Shown here: positions 37,841 through 46,898 of the stretch, piece after piece
How the letters are laid out: every line of letters starts with the position of its first letter
How positions within the stretch are numbered: position 1 is the first letter of the stretch
Origin: an uncultured Gammaproteobacteria bacterium
Lineage (GTDB): Bacteria; Pseudomonadota; Gammaproteobacteria; Coxiellales; Coxiellaceae
Direction: 5' to 3'
DNA length: 64,000 nucleotides
Assembly (NCBI GenBank): GCA_902581285.1
Contig: CACHNP010000001.1
Span: forward strand, 1-64,000
Notes under the pieces: model-generated
Database searches by the model: none
Told to the model about the DNA's origin: nothing
What the model saw: only the letters and a program-made list of their open reading frames with translations
Made by a program: the position numbers and the translations under genes

Positions 37841-38440
37841 ATGGACGCAACCCAGGTACCTTCATTACCCCACTTCATTCAATCGCTTCATCGCAACACT
37901 GAGACGCTACCGCTGCACAAAAAAATGCAAGAGGGACACTTTAATTGCCTCATCTTCTCATTTCTGTGCTGGCACAGCCTAAACGGCTACGGTCGACTCA
38001 CAAAGCAAGAACTCACCACCATAACCAATTCTTGTGAATCCTGGCATGCTGGGGTGATCACCGTGCTGTCTAAACTGGCTCGAAGCTTAAAACTCAGTAA
38101 TATCAACCAAGAACTCCCTGAAGAAGCGAAAAAAATATGCGAATTTGCCTTTCATGCTGAATTAGACATGCTCGGAAAACAAATTAGAATCAAACAAAAA
38201 CCAGCCAAAAACCGCAACACCAAACAAAAACTCAGTGACAGTTGTCAAAATTTAGCCAAGTACATCATGCTAAGCAACTCCCGCTTCGACCACCAAGAAA
38301 AGATGGATGTGCTCACGTTACTGGATCATTGCTTCGGCACGCATCACCACCTTCTCATCGAACAAACGTTGAGTGACTGTTTACACCAAGCCAAAGTGAA
38401 GATTACCTCTACTGAGCAACTCACCCTAGCCGATTTATGA
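37841..38440 (+). CDS. Conserved hypothetical protein, TIGR02444/DUF2390-like
   Basis: This 199-residue soluble protein has an AAGGAG ribosome binding site. Residues about 32-90 (HFNCLIFSFLCWHSLNGYG, then ITNSCESWHAGVITVLSKLARSLK) follow the pattern of the TIGR02444 family: a helical core starting with LLLFCLW-like residues and a Trp-plus-Arg block. The family's function is unknown. The C-terminal half, with KQKPAKNRNTKQK and a His-rich helix (DHCFGTHHHLL), looks lineage-specific. It converges with the next gene with 13 bp between stops. The family call is from memory of the pattern and moderate. Confidence 0.5.
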   Translation: MDATQVPSLPHFIQSLHRNTETLPLHKKMQEGHFNCLIFSFLCWHSLNGYGRLTKQELTTITNSCESWHAGVITVLSKLARSLKLSNINQELPEEAKKICEFAFHAELDMLGKQIRIKQKPAKNRNTKQKLSDSCQNLAKYIMLSNSRFDHQEKMDVLTLLDHCFGTHHHLLIEQTLSDCLHQAKVKITSTEQLTLADL

Positions 38441-38453
38441 GATGGCATGATAG

Positions 38454-39473
38454 TTAAAATCGCGAAAAAGCCACGACATTCGTTTTTTCCAATGACAACT
38501 TATCTTTACCCCAGCCCGGAATCAACTGCTGTAATGCACGAAATAAATTTCTCTGCACCGAGTCATAACGAAGCAAGCTACCCACGGTTGCGCCGTGAAG
38601 ATTAACCAAACGCAAACATCGCTCTAAATAACTGGCTGAAAAATCTTGCTCTGGTAACACTTTTAAATTTAGAAATAAACGAATCAAGCTGATTCGAACC
38701 AGCCTTTTGTGCGTATTTCGAACCGACCAACACCATTGATCGTGACAGTCAATTTGAGTGTGAATCAGCGATTCCTTTTGCGCCGGAATCAAACCTGACA
38801 TTTCACACAAGCGCAGCACCAGTAACAACTTAAGCGCCCTGGCTCGGATAAAATGACCGTAATGCGCACCAAAGCGGCGCAAGTTTTGCCAAAACGAGCG
38901 CAAACCGGGCGCTTGAGCAGACACAAAAGACTGTATCTCAGATTCATAAGCAGCGAGCTTACTAGTCAATTTAACTCTAATCAACTGATAATCAGCCTCC
39001 AACAAGTCTGTTTCTGTTAGTAAACCTAACTCCTCGGCAACCGACCAAACTTGTTCATTATCCCAAGCCTCAACGGTGGCCGAAAGCAAACGCCCAATAT
39101 CAGCGTACAGCGAGTACAGTGCATCACGAAGATCAAGTTCCACGGTGGCCTCAATACCAGCTAACGTTTGCCAGTCGCCTGAAGCCAATTGCAAATAAGC
39201 GTGCTGAAAATAGCGATCGATCACCAGTCGACGCTTTTTTTCAGCAAAGCCACCAAACAGAGCACCGAGGCCGTCTGCCACCACCTCGCTAAAACCATGA
39301 CTTCTTTTAAAAATAGGCAGCATGCATGTGAGGCTCGTATAAAGATTGTCATTATTCACAATCGACCACAAGAATAACTTGGTCTGTGGCAACTCCGTTA
39401 GACACGGACTGAGCTCACCACTTAGACTCAATATGTCGCAAATTTGCTTTCGTTCAAACTGACTCAATGTCAT
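38454..39473 (-). CDS. Hypothetical helical protein
   Basis: This product of about 339 residues is not recognised. It is predicted to be largely alpha-helical and Leu-rich, with no signal peptide or convincing membrane helix. The ATG at 39473, preceded by GGTGACTGTC, is preferred over a codon 11 residues earlier that would add a hydrophobic extension. It ends LSLEKTNVVAFSRF. It sits between the TIGR02444-like gene and the promoter region of a His-rich membrane protein. Confidence 0.6.
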   Translation of the reverse strand: MTLSQFERKQICDILSLSGELSPCLTELPQTKLFLWSIVNNDNLYTSLTCMLPIFKRSHGFSEVVADGLGALFGGFAEKKRRLVIDRYFQHAYLQLASGDWQTLAGIEATVELDLRDALYSLYADIGRLLSATVEAWDNEQVWSVAEELGLLTETDLLEADYQLIRVKLTSKLAAYESEIQSFVSAQAPGLRSFWQNLRRFGAHYGHFIRARALKLLLVLRLCEMSGLIPAQKESLIHTQIDCHDQWCWSVRNTHKRLVRISLIRLFLNLKVLPEQDFSASYLERCLRLVNLHGATVGSLLRYDSVQRNLFRALQQLIPGWGKDKLSLEKTNVVAFSRF

Positions 39474-39609
39474 GACAGTCACCCATAAAATAAAAACGCA
39501 TGCCACTGATAATAGTTGACTTTAACACCACATTTCAATTAAGGGGATATTATTTTCTCGACTTCTTTCCTGCTGCTTAACAAAGCTTTATACCAGTTTG
39601 ATTTAGTAC

Positions 39610-39638
39610 TTGCACAGGCCGTTTAGCTGCAGTATTAT
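39610..39638 (+). promoter_or_regulatory. Sigma-70 promoter of the His-rich membrane protein
   Basis: TTGCAC and TATTAT are separated by 17 bp. The predicted transcription start near 39645 lies just before a Fur-box-like palindrome. Confidence 0.65.
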
Positions 39639-39649
39639 CCTTCGCAATA

Positions 39650-39668
39650 AATGAGAACGATTCTTATT
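39650..39668. promoter_or_regulatory. Fur-box-like operator
   Basis: AATGAGAACGATTCTTATT is a 19-bp inverted repeat (AATGAGAA/TTCTTATT, one mismatch around a 3-nt centre) of the kind bound by Fur in gammaproteobacteria. It overlaps the start of the transcript predicted from the promoter at 39610-39638, so binding would block transcription when iron is plentiful. A related regulator such as Zur cannot be excluded. Confidence 0.6.
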
Positions 39669-39695
39669 AAGAATAAATTAAATACGAGCATAATC

Positions 39696-40931
39696 ATGAT
39701 TTCATCCACTCATACTCCTAGCAGCGACCACGACCACGATCACGATCACGATCACGACCGTCACAATACCTACCGGTCCGTCATCAGCTCCATGATCGCA
39801 CTGCCGATCGCCGGCGTACAGACGTGGATGATTTACAGTGCCACGACATCCGAAGAAGTCACCCAGATCATACCGTATTACCAATCATTCTTTTTGGGTC
39901 AAACAAGTGGTAACGCGCTACTGGTTTTATTTTTTCTCAACCAGTGGGTGCATGTTTACGACCACATACGAGAAGAGCATGACCACTCTCACGGAAACCA
40001 AACCACTAATGCAAAAACAACAAACTATCAGGCAATCGAGGAAGGAAAACAAAACACCAATAATGAAATCTCGATTGATTTCAACAGCAACACATTATCA
40101 GCACCAAACTGCTTATTCAACTGGACCGTTCTAGTTGCTGGCATTGGGTTTGCCAGTGTTGCCGATTACTACCAATTCAACTCACTCAACTCCACCTGGA
40201 AAACAGGTCTATTCTTAAGTTTATCACTCTCAAACAATATCTTTGTCGACGGCAGACACCTCTACGAATGGTTGTTAGACAACCCGGTTGAATTTATGCT
40301 AAGAACGGTCGATGCTGATAACGTGGACACGGTTAGTAGACAACAACTGATTTTGATTTTTGCACTTCAACTCGTCGTGCATGTTACCTCATCGCTGTTA
40401 CTAGCAGATCGAGTCACACTCCCCTGGTTAATGTACACAAGTGCTGCTGCTAAAGCCATCTTAGAAGCACTGGAACACACCGATGATTATATCACGCTAA
40501 ACGACATCAAAAAAAACTACTCCCTTCTGTGCTCCACCTCAAGCACCCAGTTTTTACGCAAGTCGATGGCACTGAGCTTAGCGCTGATCGGAGGTATTGG
40601 CTGCGCCGTGCCACACATCTGTTTCATTGACCACACCCTAAGGCAAAACAGTGAAACCCACGAACCCACCGGTCTGCCACTTATATTACTCATTGCATTC
40701 ACAGGACTCTGCGCCACAGCTGAATGGCTGAATGGCTTTGTTAACTTTCTTAATCGTTTGGGCAGCCACATAGCAGGCACGAGAAAAGATGAGCCATCAT
40801 TAGGGAATCGAGAAAAAACACCCATACTAAACAGCAGTCAAAAACTTGGGACTTTTCCACCATCAAGCAAGCATTCTGAGTCAAGTCAACATGATAACGA
40901 GCAACCGAATGCGCGATGCTCACTGTGCTGA
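39696..40931 (+). CDS. His/Asp-rich multi-pass membrane protein, putative metal handling
   Basis: The product (about 411 residues) begins with a metal-binding-like run of alternating Asp/His (residues about 11-21), followed by about eight hydrophobic helices (for example SVISSMIALPIAGVQTWMIY, ALLVLFFLNQWVHVY). A second His cluster (REEHDHSHGNQ) lies in the first cytoplasmic or periplasmic loop. The tail is polar and ends CSLC. The ATG at 39651 lies inside the operator and is rejected; 39696 is the next good ATG. Not recognised as any known transporter family. The Fur-like box, His runs and topology suggest import, export or sensing of a transition metal. Confidence 0.65.
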   Translation: MISSTHTPSSDHDHDHDHDHDRHNTYRSVISSMIALPIAGVQTWMIYSATTSEEVTQIIPYYQSFFLGQTSGNALLVLFFLNQWVHVYDHIREEHDHSHGNQTTNAKTTNYQAIEEGKQNTNNEISIDFNSNTLSAPNCLFNWTVLVAGIGFASVADYYQFNSLNSTWKTGLFLSLSLSNNIFVDGRHLYEWLLDNPVEFMLRTVDADNVDTVSRQQLILIFALQLVVHVTSSLLLADRVTLPWLMYTSAAAKAILEALEHTDDYITLNDIKKNYSLLCSTSSTQFLRKSMALSLALIGGIGCAVPHICFIDHTLRQNSETHEPTGLPLILLIAFTGLCATAEWLNGFVNFLNRLGSHIAGTRKDEPSLGNREKTPILNSSQKLGTFPPSSKHSESSQHDNEQPNARCSLC

Positions 40932-40947
40932 AGCCAACCATAAAGCA

Positions 40948-42243
40948 TCAATCACATGAGTTTCGCAACCTCATATTCGCCCCAATGGATTGCATCGATT
41001 CAACAAAACCTGGGAAACTTTTATCGATACACGCCACGTCGGTTATTTCAGTACCACCCGTAGCCGCCAACCCAGCAACCGCTAATGCCATCGCAACTCG
41101 ATGATCCGAGTGACTGTGTACCACAGCGCCCCGCAATGTTGATTGCTGGATTCGAAAACCATCCGCTCGCACTTGGATATCAGCCCCCATTTTACTGAGC
41201 TCAGCGGCCATGGCTGAAATACGATCGCACTCTTTCTGACGCGCTATCCCCCCCCCTGTAATCAGGGTTTCTCCCTTAGCAAAACAACCGACAACAGCCA
41301 ATATGGCAATACAATCAATACAATCATTAACATCGATACAGCAACCCCGCAATCCCGCACTCGGTTTCACTCGTATCGAACGCGTTGCTGAGTCCACTGT
41401 GATATCAGCACCCATATGACACAAGATATCCACGAGCACTTTATCTCCCTGGGGTTCTGTCATATCACAGTTTTCGATCACCAGTGAGGATCGTGTTAAT
41501 ACCGCAGCGACTAACGGAAATGACATCGAACTTAAATCACCGGGCACCACATAAGTAAACCCCGAAATCGATGCCCCCCCTGTAATTTGATATTGTTCCC
41601 CTCGCTTGCGTTTATATGGAATAGAAAAACGATCCAGCCACGATAAGGTTAAATCAATCCAAGGTAATTCACCTGCATCACGCACACGAATCGTATGTTC
41701 ACCAGGATAAAAAGCCAATGCCATTAACAACCCCGACACCGGTTGAGAATCAGCGCCAGACAATTCAGTTTGGTGAGCTAAAAATGGCCCCTGCACACGT
41801 ATCGGTGCACGACCGTTGCCTCGCAATGACACACATTCCACTCCTAACTGAGGCAACGCCTCTATCAAAGGCTGCACTGGACGGCTGGTTTGAATCGACG
41901 CATCTCCCGTTATTTCAATCGGCTGCTCACACAAACCCGCGAGACAAGCAACAAAGCGTAACACTTGCCCCGAATTGCCCGCATCAATAGTATTACCAGA
42001 AAAGACGGGCGCACCAGCAACGCCCTGAATTCGCAATTCCGTTTCACGCTGTTCAATTTCTGCACCCAACTGTCGACACGCCATCACCATGGCGTGACTG
42101 TCCGGAGACGCTAAGTAATTAATTATCTGGCTTTTACCTGCCGCTAACGACGCAAATAAAATGGCACGCATCGTTTGTGATTTGGACGCCGGAACCACAC
42201 AGCCCCCGTTCACCGAACTCGCACCCACAAACATCGTTTTCAA
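40948..42243 (-). CDS. aroA: 3-phosphoshikimate 1-carboxyvinyltransferase (EPSP synthase), Chlamydia-like
   Basis: AroA joins PEP to shikimate 3-phosphate, the sixth shikimate-pathway step. Motifs: PASKSQTMRAILFASL, GNSGQVLRF, DSQPVSGLLMALA, SHSDHRVAMALAVAG and DKSFPGF. GNSG.LRF, DLTLSWL and the IAILAVVGCFAKG block follow the chlamydial branch rather than the E. coli GNAGTAMRPL pattern. The start is TTG at 42243: GGAGG sits 9 nt before it, whereas the ATG three codons on is too far. A run of nine Gs in the coding strand lies near 41248-41256. It is divergent from the chorismate mutase-aroC-aroB-aroDE run, 152 bp apart. Confidence 0.93.
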   Translation of the reverse strand: MKTMFVGASSVNGGCVVPASKSQTMRAILFASLAAGKSQIINYLASPDSHAMVMACRQLGAEIEQRETELRIQGVAGAPVFSGNTIDAGNSGQVLRFVACLAGLCEQPIEITGDASIQTSRPVQPLIEALPQLGVECVSLRGNGRAPIRVQGPFLAHQTELSGADSQPVSGLLMALAFYPGEHTIRVRDAGELPWIDLTLSWLDRFSIPYKRKRGEQYQITGGASISGFTYVVPGDLSSMSFPLVAAVLTRSSLVIENCDMTEPQGDKVLVDILCHMGADITVDSATRSIRVKPSAGLRGCCIDVNDCIDCIAILAVVGCFAKGETLITGGGIARQKECDRISAMAAELSKMGADIQVRADGFRIQQSTLRGAVVHSHSDHRVAMALAVAGLAATGGTEITDVACIDKSFPGFVESMQSIGANMRLRNSCD

Positions 42244-42395
42244 AAAACCAAGCCTCCGAAATAATTCTCTTAATTAAAACCCATGGTACAAAAAAATAAC
42301 ACTTAAATAAACCACTGTCTCATGATATATTATGACCAACGAGGTATGCTGCACCGCAATACCGTATTTCTACCTGCATACAAAGGAACCAGAGC

Positions 42396-42734
42396 ATGAC
42401 CACCCCACTATACAAAGCTCGATTGAAAATAGACGAGTTAGACAATCAAATCATGAAAATATTGACCCAAAGAGCCGACATAATTGAAGAGATAGCTAAG
42501 GCCAAGTCACAGCAAGGTAACATAAAAAAAGTGGATATTTTTGACCCCTGCAGAGAAAATCAAATCATAAACCGAATGCTCACCAGCAATAAAAGCAAAC
42601 TGCCGGAAAAAGCGATCACGGATATTTTTAAAACCATCATTCAAAGCTGTCGTAACTTACAATACTCTAACCTCACTAAAGCAGCCCCCACCAAAAATAA
42701 CCCGAAACAAACAATCAACGACCCCCCAACATGA
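42396..42734 (+). CDS. Chorismate mutase, AroQ type, monofunctional
   Basis: This 112-residue all-helical chorismate mutase turns chorismate into prephenate, committing it to Phe and Tyr. The active-site pattern of the PheA N-terminal domain is present: R9 (YKARLKIDELD), R26 (LTQRADII), K37 (AKAKSQQG) and RENQI. There is no attached prephenate dehydratase or dehydrogenase domain. AAAGGA precedes the ATG. It opens the plus-strand ar run and is 54 bp before aroC. Gene name not given because several aroQ/pheA names are in use. Confidence 0.85.
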   Translation: MTTPLYKARLKIDELDNQIMKILTQRADIIEEIAKAKSQQGNIKKVDIFDPCRENQIINRMLTSNKSKLPEKAITDIFKTIIQSCRNLQYSNLTKAAPTKNNPKQTINDPPT

Positions 42735-42788
42735 TACGGAAAAAACCAGCAAAAGCATCATACAACAAAACTTTATGGAGTGAATAGC

Positions 42789-43886
42789 ATGGCCAGTAAC
42801 AGTTTTGGCACACTTTTTAGAATAACCACTTGGGGCGAATCGCACGGCAAAGCGATCGGCGTGGTCATTGACGGCTGCCCAGCCGGATTACCGCTGGACA
42901 ATCACATCATCAACCAAGAGCTCACACTAAGAGCACCCAAAGGAGACAACCCGTACAGCACCCCAAGAAAAGAACCTGACGATGGTGAAATCCTGTCGGG
43001 CATCTTTGAAGGTAAAACAACCGGCGCCCCCATTTCCATCATCATTCAAAATAAAAATGCAGACTCATCCAAGTACGAACCCATAAAAAACATCTTACGG
43101 CCGGGGCATGCAAATTTCACTTACATCAATAAGTACGGTTGCTTTGATTATCGCGGCGGAGGAAGAGCATCGGCGCGCGAAACTGCTTGTCGAGTTGCAG
43201 CCGGCGCAGTCGCAAAACAATGCCTATCGCATTTTAACATTGAGGTGATGGCCTACATTGATTCGATTGCAAACATTCGTATCCAACAACCCGTTACCGC
43301 AAATAACGAGTCTCGATCTAATCGTAATGCCAGCCCCATTTTCTGCCCAGACAAAATCCAAGCAGCACACATGATGAAAGCGATCCAGCAAGCCAAAGAC
43401 GTCGGTGATTCGGTTGGTGGTATCGTGGCTTTTACCACGCAAGGTTTACCGGTCGGCTTAGGGGATCCGGTGTATGAAAAACTCGAAGCGAATCTTGCCA
43501 AAGCCATGCTCAGTATTCCGGCCTCCAAAGGATTCTCGATCGGTGCCGGCTTCGAATCCAGCATGCTTCAAGGCTCAGAGCATAATGATGAATTTTCAGC
43601 TGATAACAAAGGAAACATCACCCTCACCAGTAACCGTGCTGGCGGTGTACTAGGCGGCATCTCCACCGGTCATTCGTTAGAGGGGCAAGTTCATTTTAAA
43701 CCCACTTCAAGTATCGCAAAAACGCAGAACTCAGCCACCATCGATGGCACACCATCGGACTTCACGCTCCCCACAGGATCCCGTCACGATCCTTGCGTCG
43801 CTATTCGCGCCGTGCCCGTGGTAGAAGCCATGCTAGCAATCACTCTCGCTGATGCCATCTTAATGAACCGTTCGAGTCAATTGTAG
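42789..43886 (+). CDS. aroC: Chorismate synthase
   Basis: AroC makes chorismate from EPSP using reduced FMN. The N-terminal signature SFGTLFRITTWGESHG, then RPGHANFTY, DYRGGGRASARETA, GGISTGHSLEG and GSRHDPCVAIRAVPV are all intact. The start ATG (42789) is set by GGAG at 42777 and by the family's MA.N.FG N-terminus; a GTG three codons earlier is rejected. 365 residues. It is 8 bp before aroB. Confidence 0.97.
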   Translation: MASNSFGTLFRITTWGESHGKAIGVVIDGCPAGLPLDNHIINQELTLRAPKGDNPYSTPRKEPDDGEILSGIFEGKTTGAPISIIIQNKNADSSKYEPIKNILRPGHANFTYINKYGCFDYRGGGRASARETACRVAAGAVAKQCLSHFNIEVMAYIDSIANIRIQQPVTANNESRSNRNASPIFCPDKIQAAHMMKAIQQAKDVGDSVGGIVAFTTQGLPVGLGDPVYEKLEANLAKAMLSIPASKGFSIGAGFESSMLQGSEHNDEFSADNKGNITLTSNRAGGVLGGISTGHSLEGQVHFKPTSSIAKTQNSATIDGTPSDFTLPTGSRHDPCVAIRAVPVVEAMLAITLADAILMNRSSQL

Positions 43887-43894
43887 GAAATCAC

Positions 43895-45019
43895 ATGCCC
43901 ACTATCACCTGCGAGACCACCCATCATCAATACCCACTCACGATTCAGACGGATTGCACGCTTGATAACACGATTGTAAGCACGTGCCGCAACCTGGCAA
44001 ACCGGTTTGTTTTTATCTGTGACGAACGCATTGTTGAGCAATATGCGAAGCCTATTTTAAACCAATTTCAACACCACGATCTTGCATGTGATCTGATTTC
44101 TATTACCAGTGGCGAAGAACACAAAACACGCGAAACCAAGCAACGCATCGAGGATCAAATGCTGACTTTACGATGCGGTAGAGACACAGCCATCATTGCC
44201 GTGGGCGGCGGCGTGACGACGGACATTGCTGGTTTTGTCGCTGCCACCTATTGTCGCGGCATTCCCATCGTTCTGATACCAACAACATTACTGGCGATGG
44301 TTGATGCCAGCATTGGTGGTAAGACCGCCGTCAACACACCACAAGGGAAAAACCTCATTGGCAGCTTTCATCCGCCAGCGCAGGTGTTTTGTGACCCACG
44401 AGTATTACAAACCTGTCAGCAAGATCAATTGTTGGATGGTCTCGCTGAAACGATTAAGCATGCCTTGATCAGTGATGCGACGTTTTTTAATGAACTGAGT
44501 GACAAGCTAAACCAATCAACGGTAGCGTCTTTTACCACAGACACCTGGGAGTGGCTTATTGAAAAAAGTACACGCATTAAAAACAGCATTGTTAAACAAG
44601 ACAGTCTAGAAAAAAAGGGCCCTCGACAGCTACTCAATTTTGGTCACACCATTGCTCACAGTATCGAAACACACACAAACTACCAATTCAGCCATGGCCA
44701 AGCAGTCATGATAGGGTTATTAGTAGAAAGTCACCTCTCTTTTCTGACCAGTCATCTAACGCAACCTGAATTAAATCAAATTAAAAGTCTTTTATCTCAG
44801 TTCACGTACAATAATCAGATTCGATTAACAAAAAACGACATCCCCTCATTACTGTCACATATGCAACTCGATAAAAAAACAGTAAACAAAAAACCACACT
44901 TTGTGTTACTCAATTCAATTGGACAAGCAAAGATTGAAGGCGACGCTCATTCTTTTCCATGCTCACAAGCAGACATCAGAATTAGCCTCACCAACACATT
45001 TAAGGAGACCGCCCTTTGA
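43895..45019 (+). CDS. aroB: 3-dehydroquinate synthase
   Basis: AroB converts DAHP to 3-dehydroquinate, the second shikimate-pathway step, using NAD and a divalent metal. Visible blocks are SGEEHKTRETKQ, VGGGVTTDIAGFVAATYCRG, PTTLLAMVDASIGGKTAVN, GLAETIKHALI, LLNFGHTIAHSIE and a metal His in YQFSHGQAV. The length of 374 residues is normal. AGGAA precedes the ATG, and its stop overlaps the TTG start of aroDE. No aroF/G-type DAHP synthase is in the window. Confidence 0.96.
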   Translation: MPTITCETTHHQYPLTIQTDCTLDNTIVSTCRNLANRFVFICDERIVEQYAKPILNQFQHHDLACDLISITSGEEHKTRETKQRIEDQMLTLRCGRDTAIIAVGGGVTTDIAGFVAATYCRGIPIVLIPTTLLAMVDASIGGKTAVNTPQGKNLIGSFHPPAQVFCDPRVLQTCQQDQLLDGLAETIKHALISDATFFNELSDKLNQSTVASFTTDTWEWLIEKSTRIKNSIVKQDSLEKKGPRQLLNFGHTIAHSIETHTNYQFSHGQAVMIGLLVESHLSFLTSHLTQPELNQIKSLLSQFTYNNQIRLTKNDIPSLLSHMQLDKKTVNKKPHFVLLNSIGQAKIEGDAHSFPCSQADIRISLTNTFKETAL

Positions 45020-46437
45020 CATCGCTGGTCATCATCATCGCCCTTCAATCAATGGACAGCATTACCGAGCTGACCAAAGCTGCATTGCAACCACATGATA
45101 TCATCGAGCTGCGACTGGACTACCTTGCATCGTGGGATCTAGACTTGATCCAAGCCTGCATGAACACATTACCTCAACGCATCATTCTCACACTTCGCTG
45201 CCAACACCAAGGGGGAGTCTTCACTAACGACATCAAAGCAAGACAACATAAATTATGGCAACTGGCAACACTAAAACCAGATTACCTGGACGTTGAATTC
45301 GACATTGATAACTCGTTTGTCTCAAAACTCAAACGACTATCGCCCGAAACCACCTTGATTCGTTCTTATCATAACTTTAAACAAACACCACCCGAACTCC
45401 AAACCCAGTTGGATACCATGAAACACCCAGACATTGGTTGCTACAAAATCGTTACTCAGGCTAACTCCTCATTGGATTCACTTAGATTAATGCAGTTTAT
45501 TCAGCAACAGTCCAACAAGCTCAACATTGCTGGCCACTGTATGGGCCAGCTCGGCGCGTTTAGTCGCCTATCCGCACCGATCATAAACAGTCATTTTCTT
45601 TACACCACGGTGGATAACCAATCCGTTTTAGACTTTATCCCAACCGTAAACGAACTCGAAAAGACCTACGATATTCGCAACAAAAACACCAAGACCAAGT
45701 TATATGCTCTCATTGGCAACCCAATTACACACAGCATCGGTCATCAATTTCATAATGATCAATTTCGTCAACAACAAACCAATGCACTGTATGTGAAGAT
45801 TCAACTTACCAAAAATGAAGTGGGTCCCTTTTTTAAATTGTTCCCTGATTTCAATGCAGGCGGGTTAAGTATCACAATGCCACTCAAGCAATCAATAGCG
45901 GTTCTTTTTAATCAACCACAAACAACCCCAATCAATACTATTCGATTTGATCACACACAACCCACTTACACTAACACCGATGGTATCGGCGCTATACGTG
46001 CTATTGAAAACATCACTCCGCTAACTGACAAACGGATTCTGCTCTTAGGCGCAGGAGGAACCGCTCACGCAATTTGCTTACAACTTAGCAAACACGCCTC
46101 AAACATCACTATCGCCAATCGATCCAATGAACGACTCAACACGGTGAAACAAATCCACCCATCACTTGATACCGTGCTGTTCGCACAAACCACGCCAACA
46201 CAACATTACGATATCATCATTAGTACTCTACCCATCGAGGCCTGGCATAATAACGCAATCACAAGCTGGTTATCACCATTACTAAAACACTCACCACTGA
46301 TATTGGATGCCAACTACAATCACACACACAATCCACTAATAGCACTTTGCCAAAAGAACCAATGTCAATTAATCACAGGTGACCATCTGTTTTACCACCA
46401 AGCTAGAGCACAACAAATCTATTGGCAACAGAAATAA
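45016..46437 (+). CDS. aroDE: Fused 3-dehydroquinate dehydratase / shikimate dehydrogenase
   Basis: One 473-residue chain carries steps 3 and 4 of the shikimate pathway. Residues 1-215 are a type I dehydroquinase with catalytic H119 (SYHNF) and Schiff-base K144 (YKIVT). Residues about 228-473 are NADP-shikimate dehydrogenase with LIGNPITHS, K291 (ITMPLKQSI), D322 (NTDGIGA), GAGGTA (345-350) and ANRS for NADP. The start is TTG, with AAGGAG 8 nt upstream, overlapping the aroB stop (TTGA). The fusion is known in Chlamydia and plants and is unusual in gammaproteobacteria. No terminator is visible after it. Confidence 0.95.
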   Translation: MTSLVIIIALQSMDSITELTKAALQPHDIIELRLDYLASWDLDLIQACMNTLPQRIILTLRCQHQGGVFTNDIKARQHKLWQLATLKPDYLDVEFDIDNSFVSKLKRLSPETTLIRSYHNFKQTPPELQTQLDTMKHPDIGCYKIVTQANSSLDSLRLMQFIQQQSNKLNIAGHCMGQLGAFSRLSAPIINSHFLYTTVDNQSVLDFIPTVNELEKTYDIRNKNTKTKLYALIGNPITHSIGHQFHNDQFRQQQTNALYVKIQLTKNEVGPFFKLFPDFNAGGLSITMPLKQSIAVLFNQPQTTPINTIRFDHTQPTYTNTDGIGAIRAIENITPLTDKRILLLGAGGTAHAICLQLSKHASNITIANRSNERLNTVKQIHPSLDTVLFAQTTPTQHYDIIISTLPIEAWHNNAITSWLSPLLKHSPLILDANYNHTHNPLIALCQKNQCQLITGDHLFYHQARAQQIYWQQK

Positions 46438-46523
46438 CAGATTGCAACACACGCAACGACACCATTACTAAAAAATCGCTAGCATTGATTAACGTATGGT
46501 AAACCGCAGACTTTAGCAGAGAA

Positions 46524-46898
46524 TTATTCTTTATCTCCTGAAGATCCGTCAAACTGTTTTTTAAATTCTTGACTATTCTTTTCTGCTTCTTCTTGCATTT
46601 TCTTAGCGCCTTGCATTACTTCATTCATCTTACTTTTAACTATCTTAGATTTTTGCAATAGAGACATTGCATCACTGGGACCACAAGGTTTGGGGTCACT
46701 ATCGGAGCCTTTTTTTGCCATTGCATCAATTATGTCACCAGTGCATTCTGTATTAGAAAAAGCAAAACACGCGTCACCGCCTGATGTTTTCGACATACAT
46801 TTCTTATACCCTTCAACTGATTTATAACCTTCCTTACAACCACTTAAACCTAACACAGCCACGGCACACAAGCCGGCTAAGACCATCGTTTTCTTCAT
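46524..46898 (-). CDS. Small cysteine-containing lipoprotein
   Basis: This 124-residue protein has a signal peptide with lipobox LSGC (Cys21). The mature part has four more cysteines between residues about 34 and 72 and a charged coiled-coil C-terminus (KMNEVMQGAKKMQEEAEKN). AAGGAAG precedes the ATG. Not recognised. It converges with aroDE. An envelope role is likely from the lipobox only. Confidence 0.7.
   Translation of the reverse strand: MKKTMVLAGLCAVAVLGLSGCKEGYKSVEGYKKCMSKTSGGDACFAFSNTECTGDIIDAMAKKGSDSDPKPCGPSDAMSLLQKSKIVKSKMNEVMQGAKKMQEEAEKNSQEFKKQFDGSSGDKE

Noticed and set aside
39651-39695. Earlier start of the His-rich membrane protein
   Set aside because: The ATG lies inside the Fur-like operator and near the transcription start; the next ATG is preferred.
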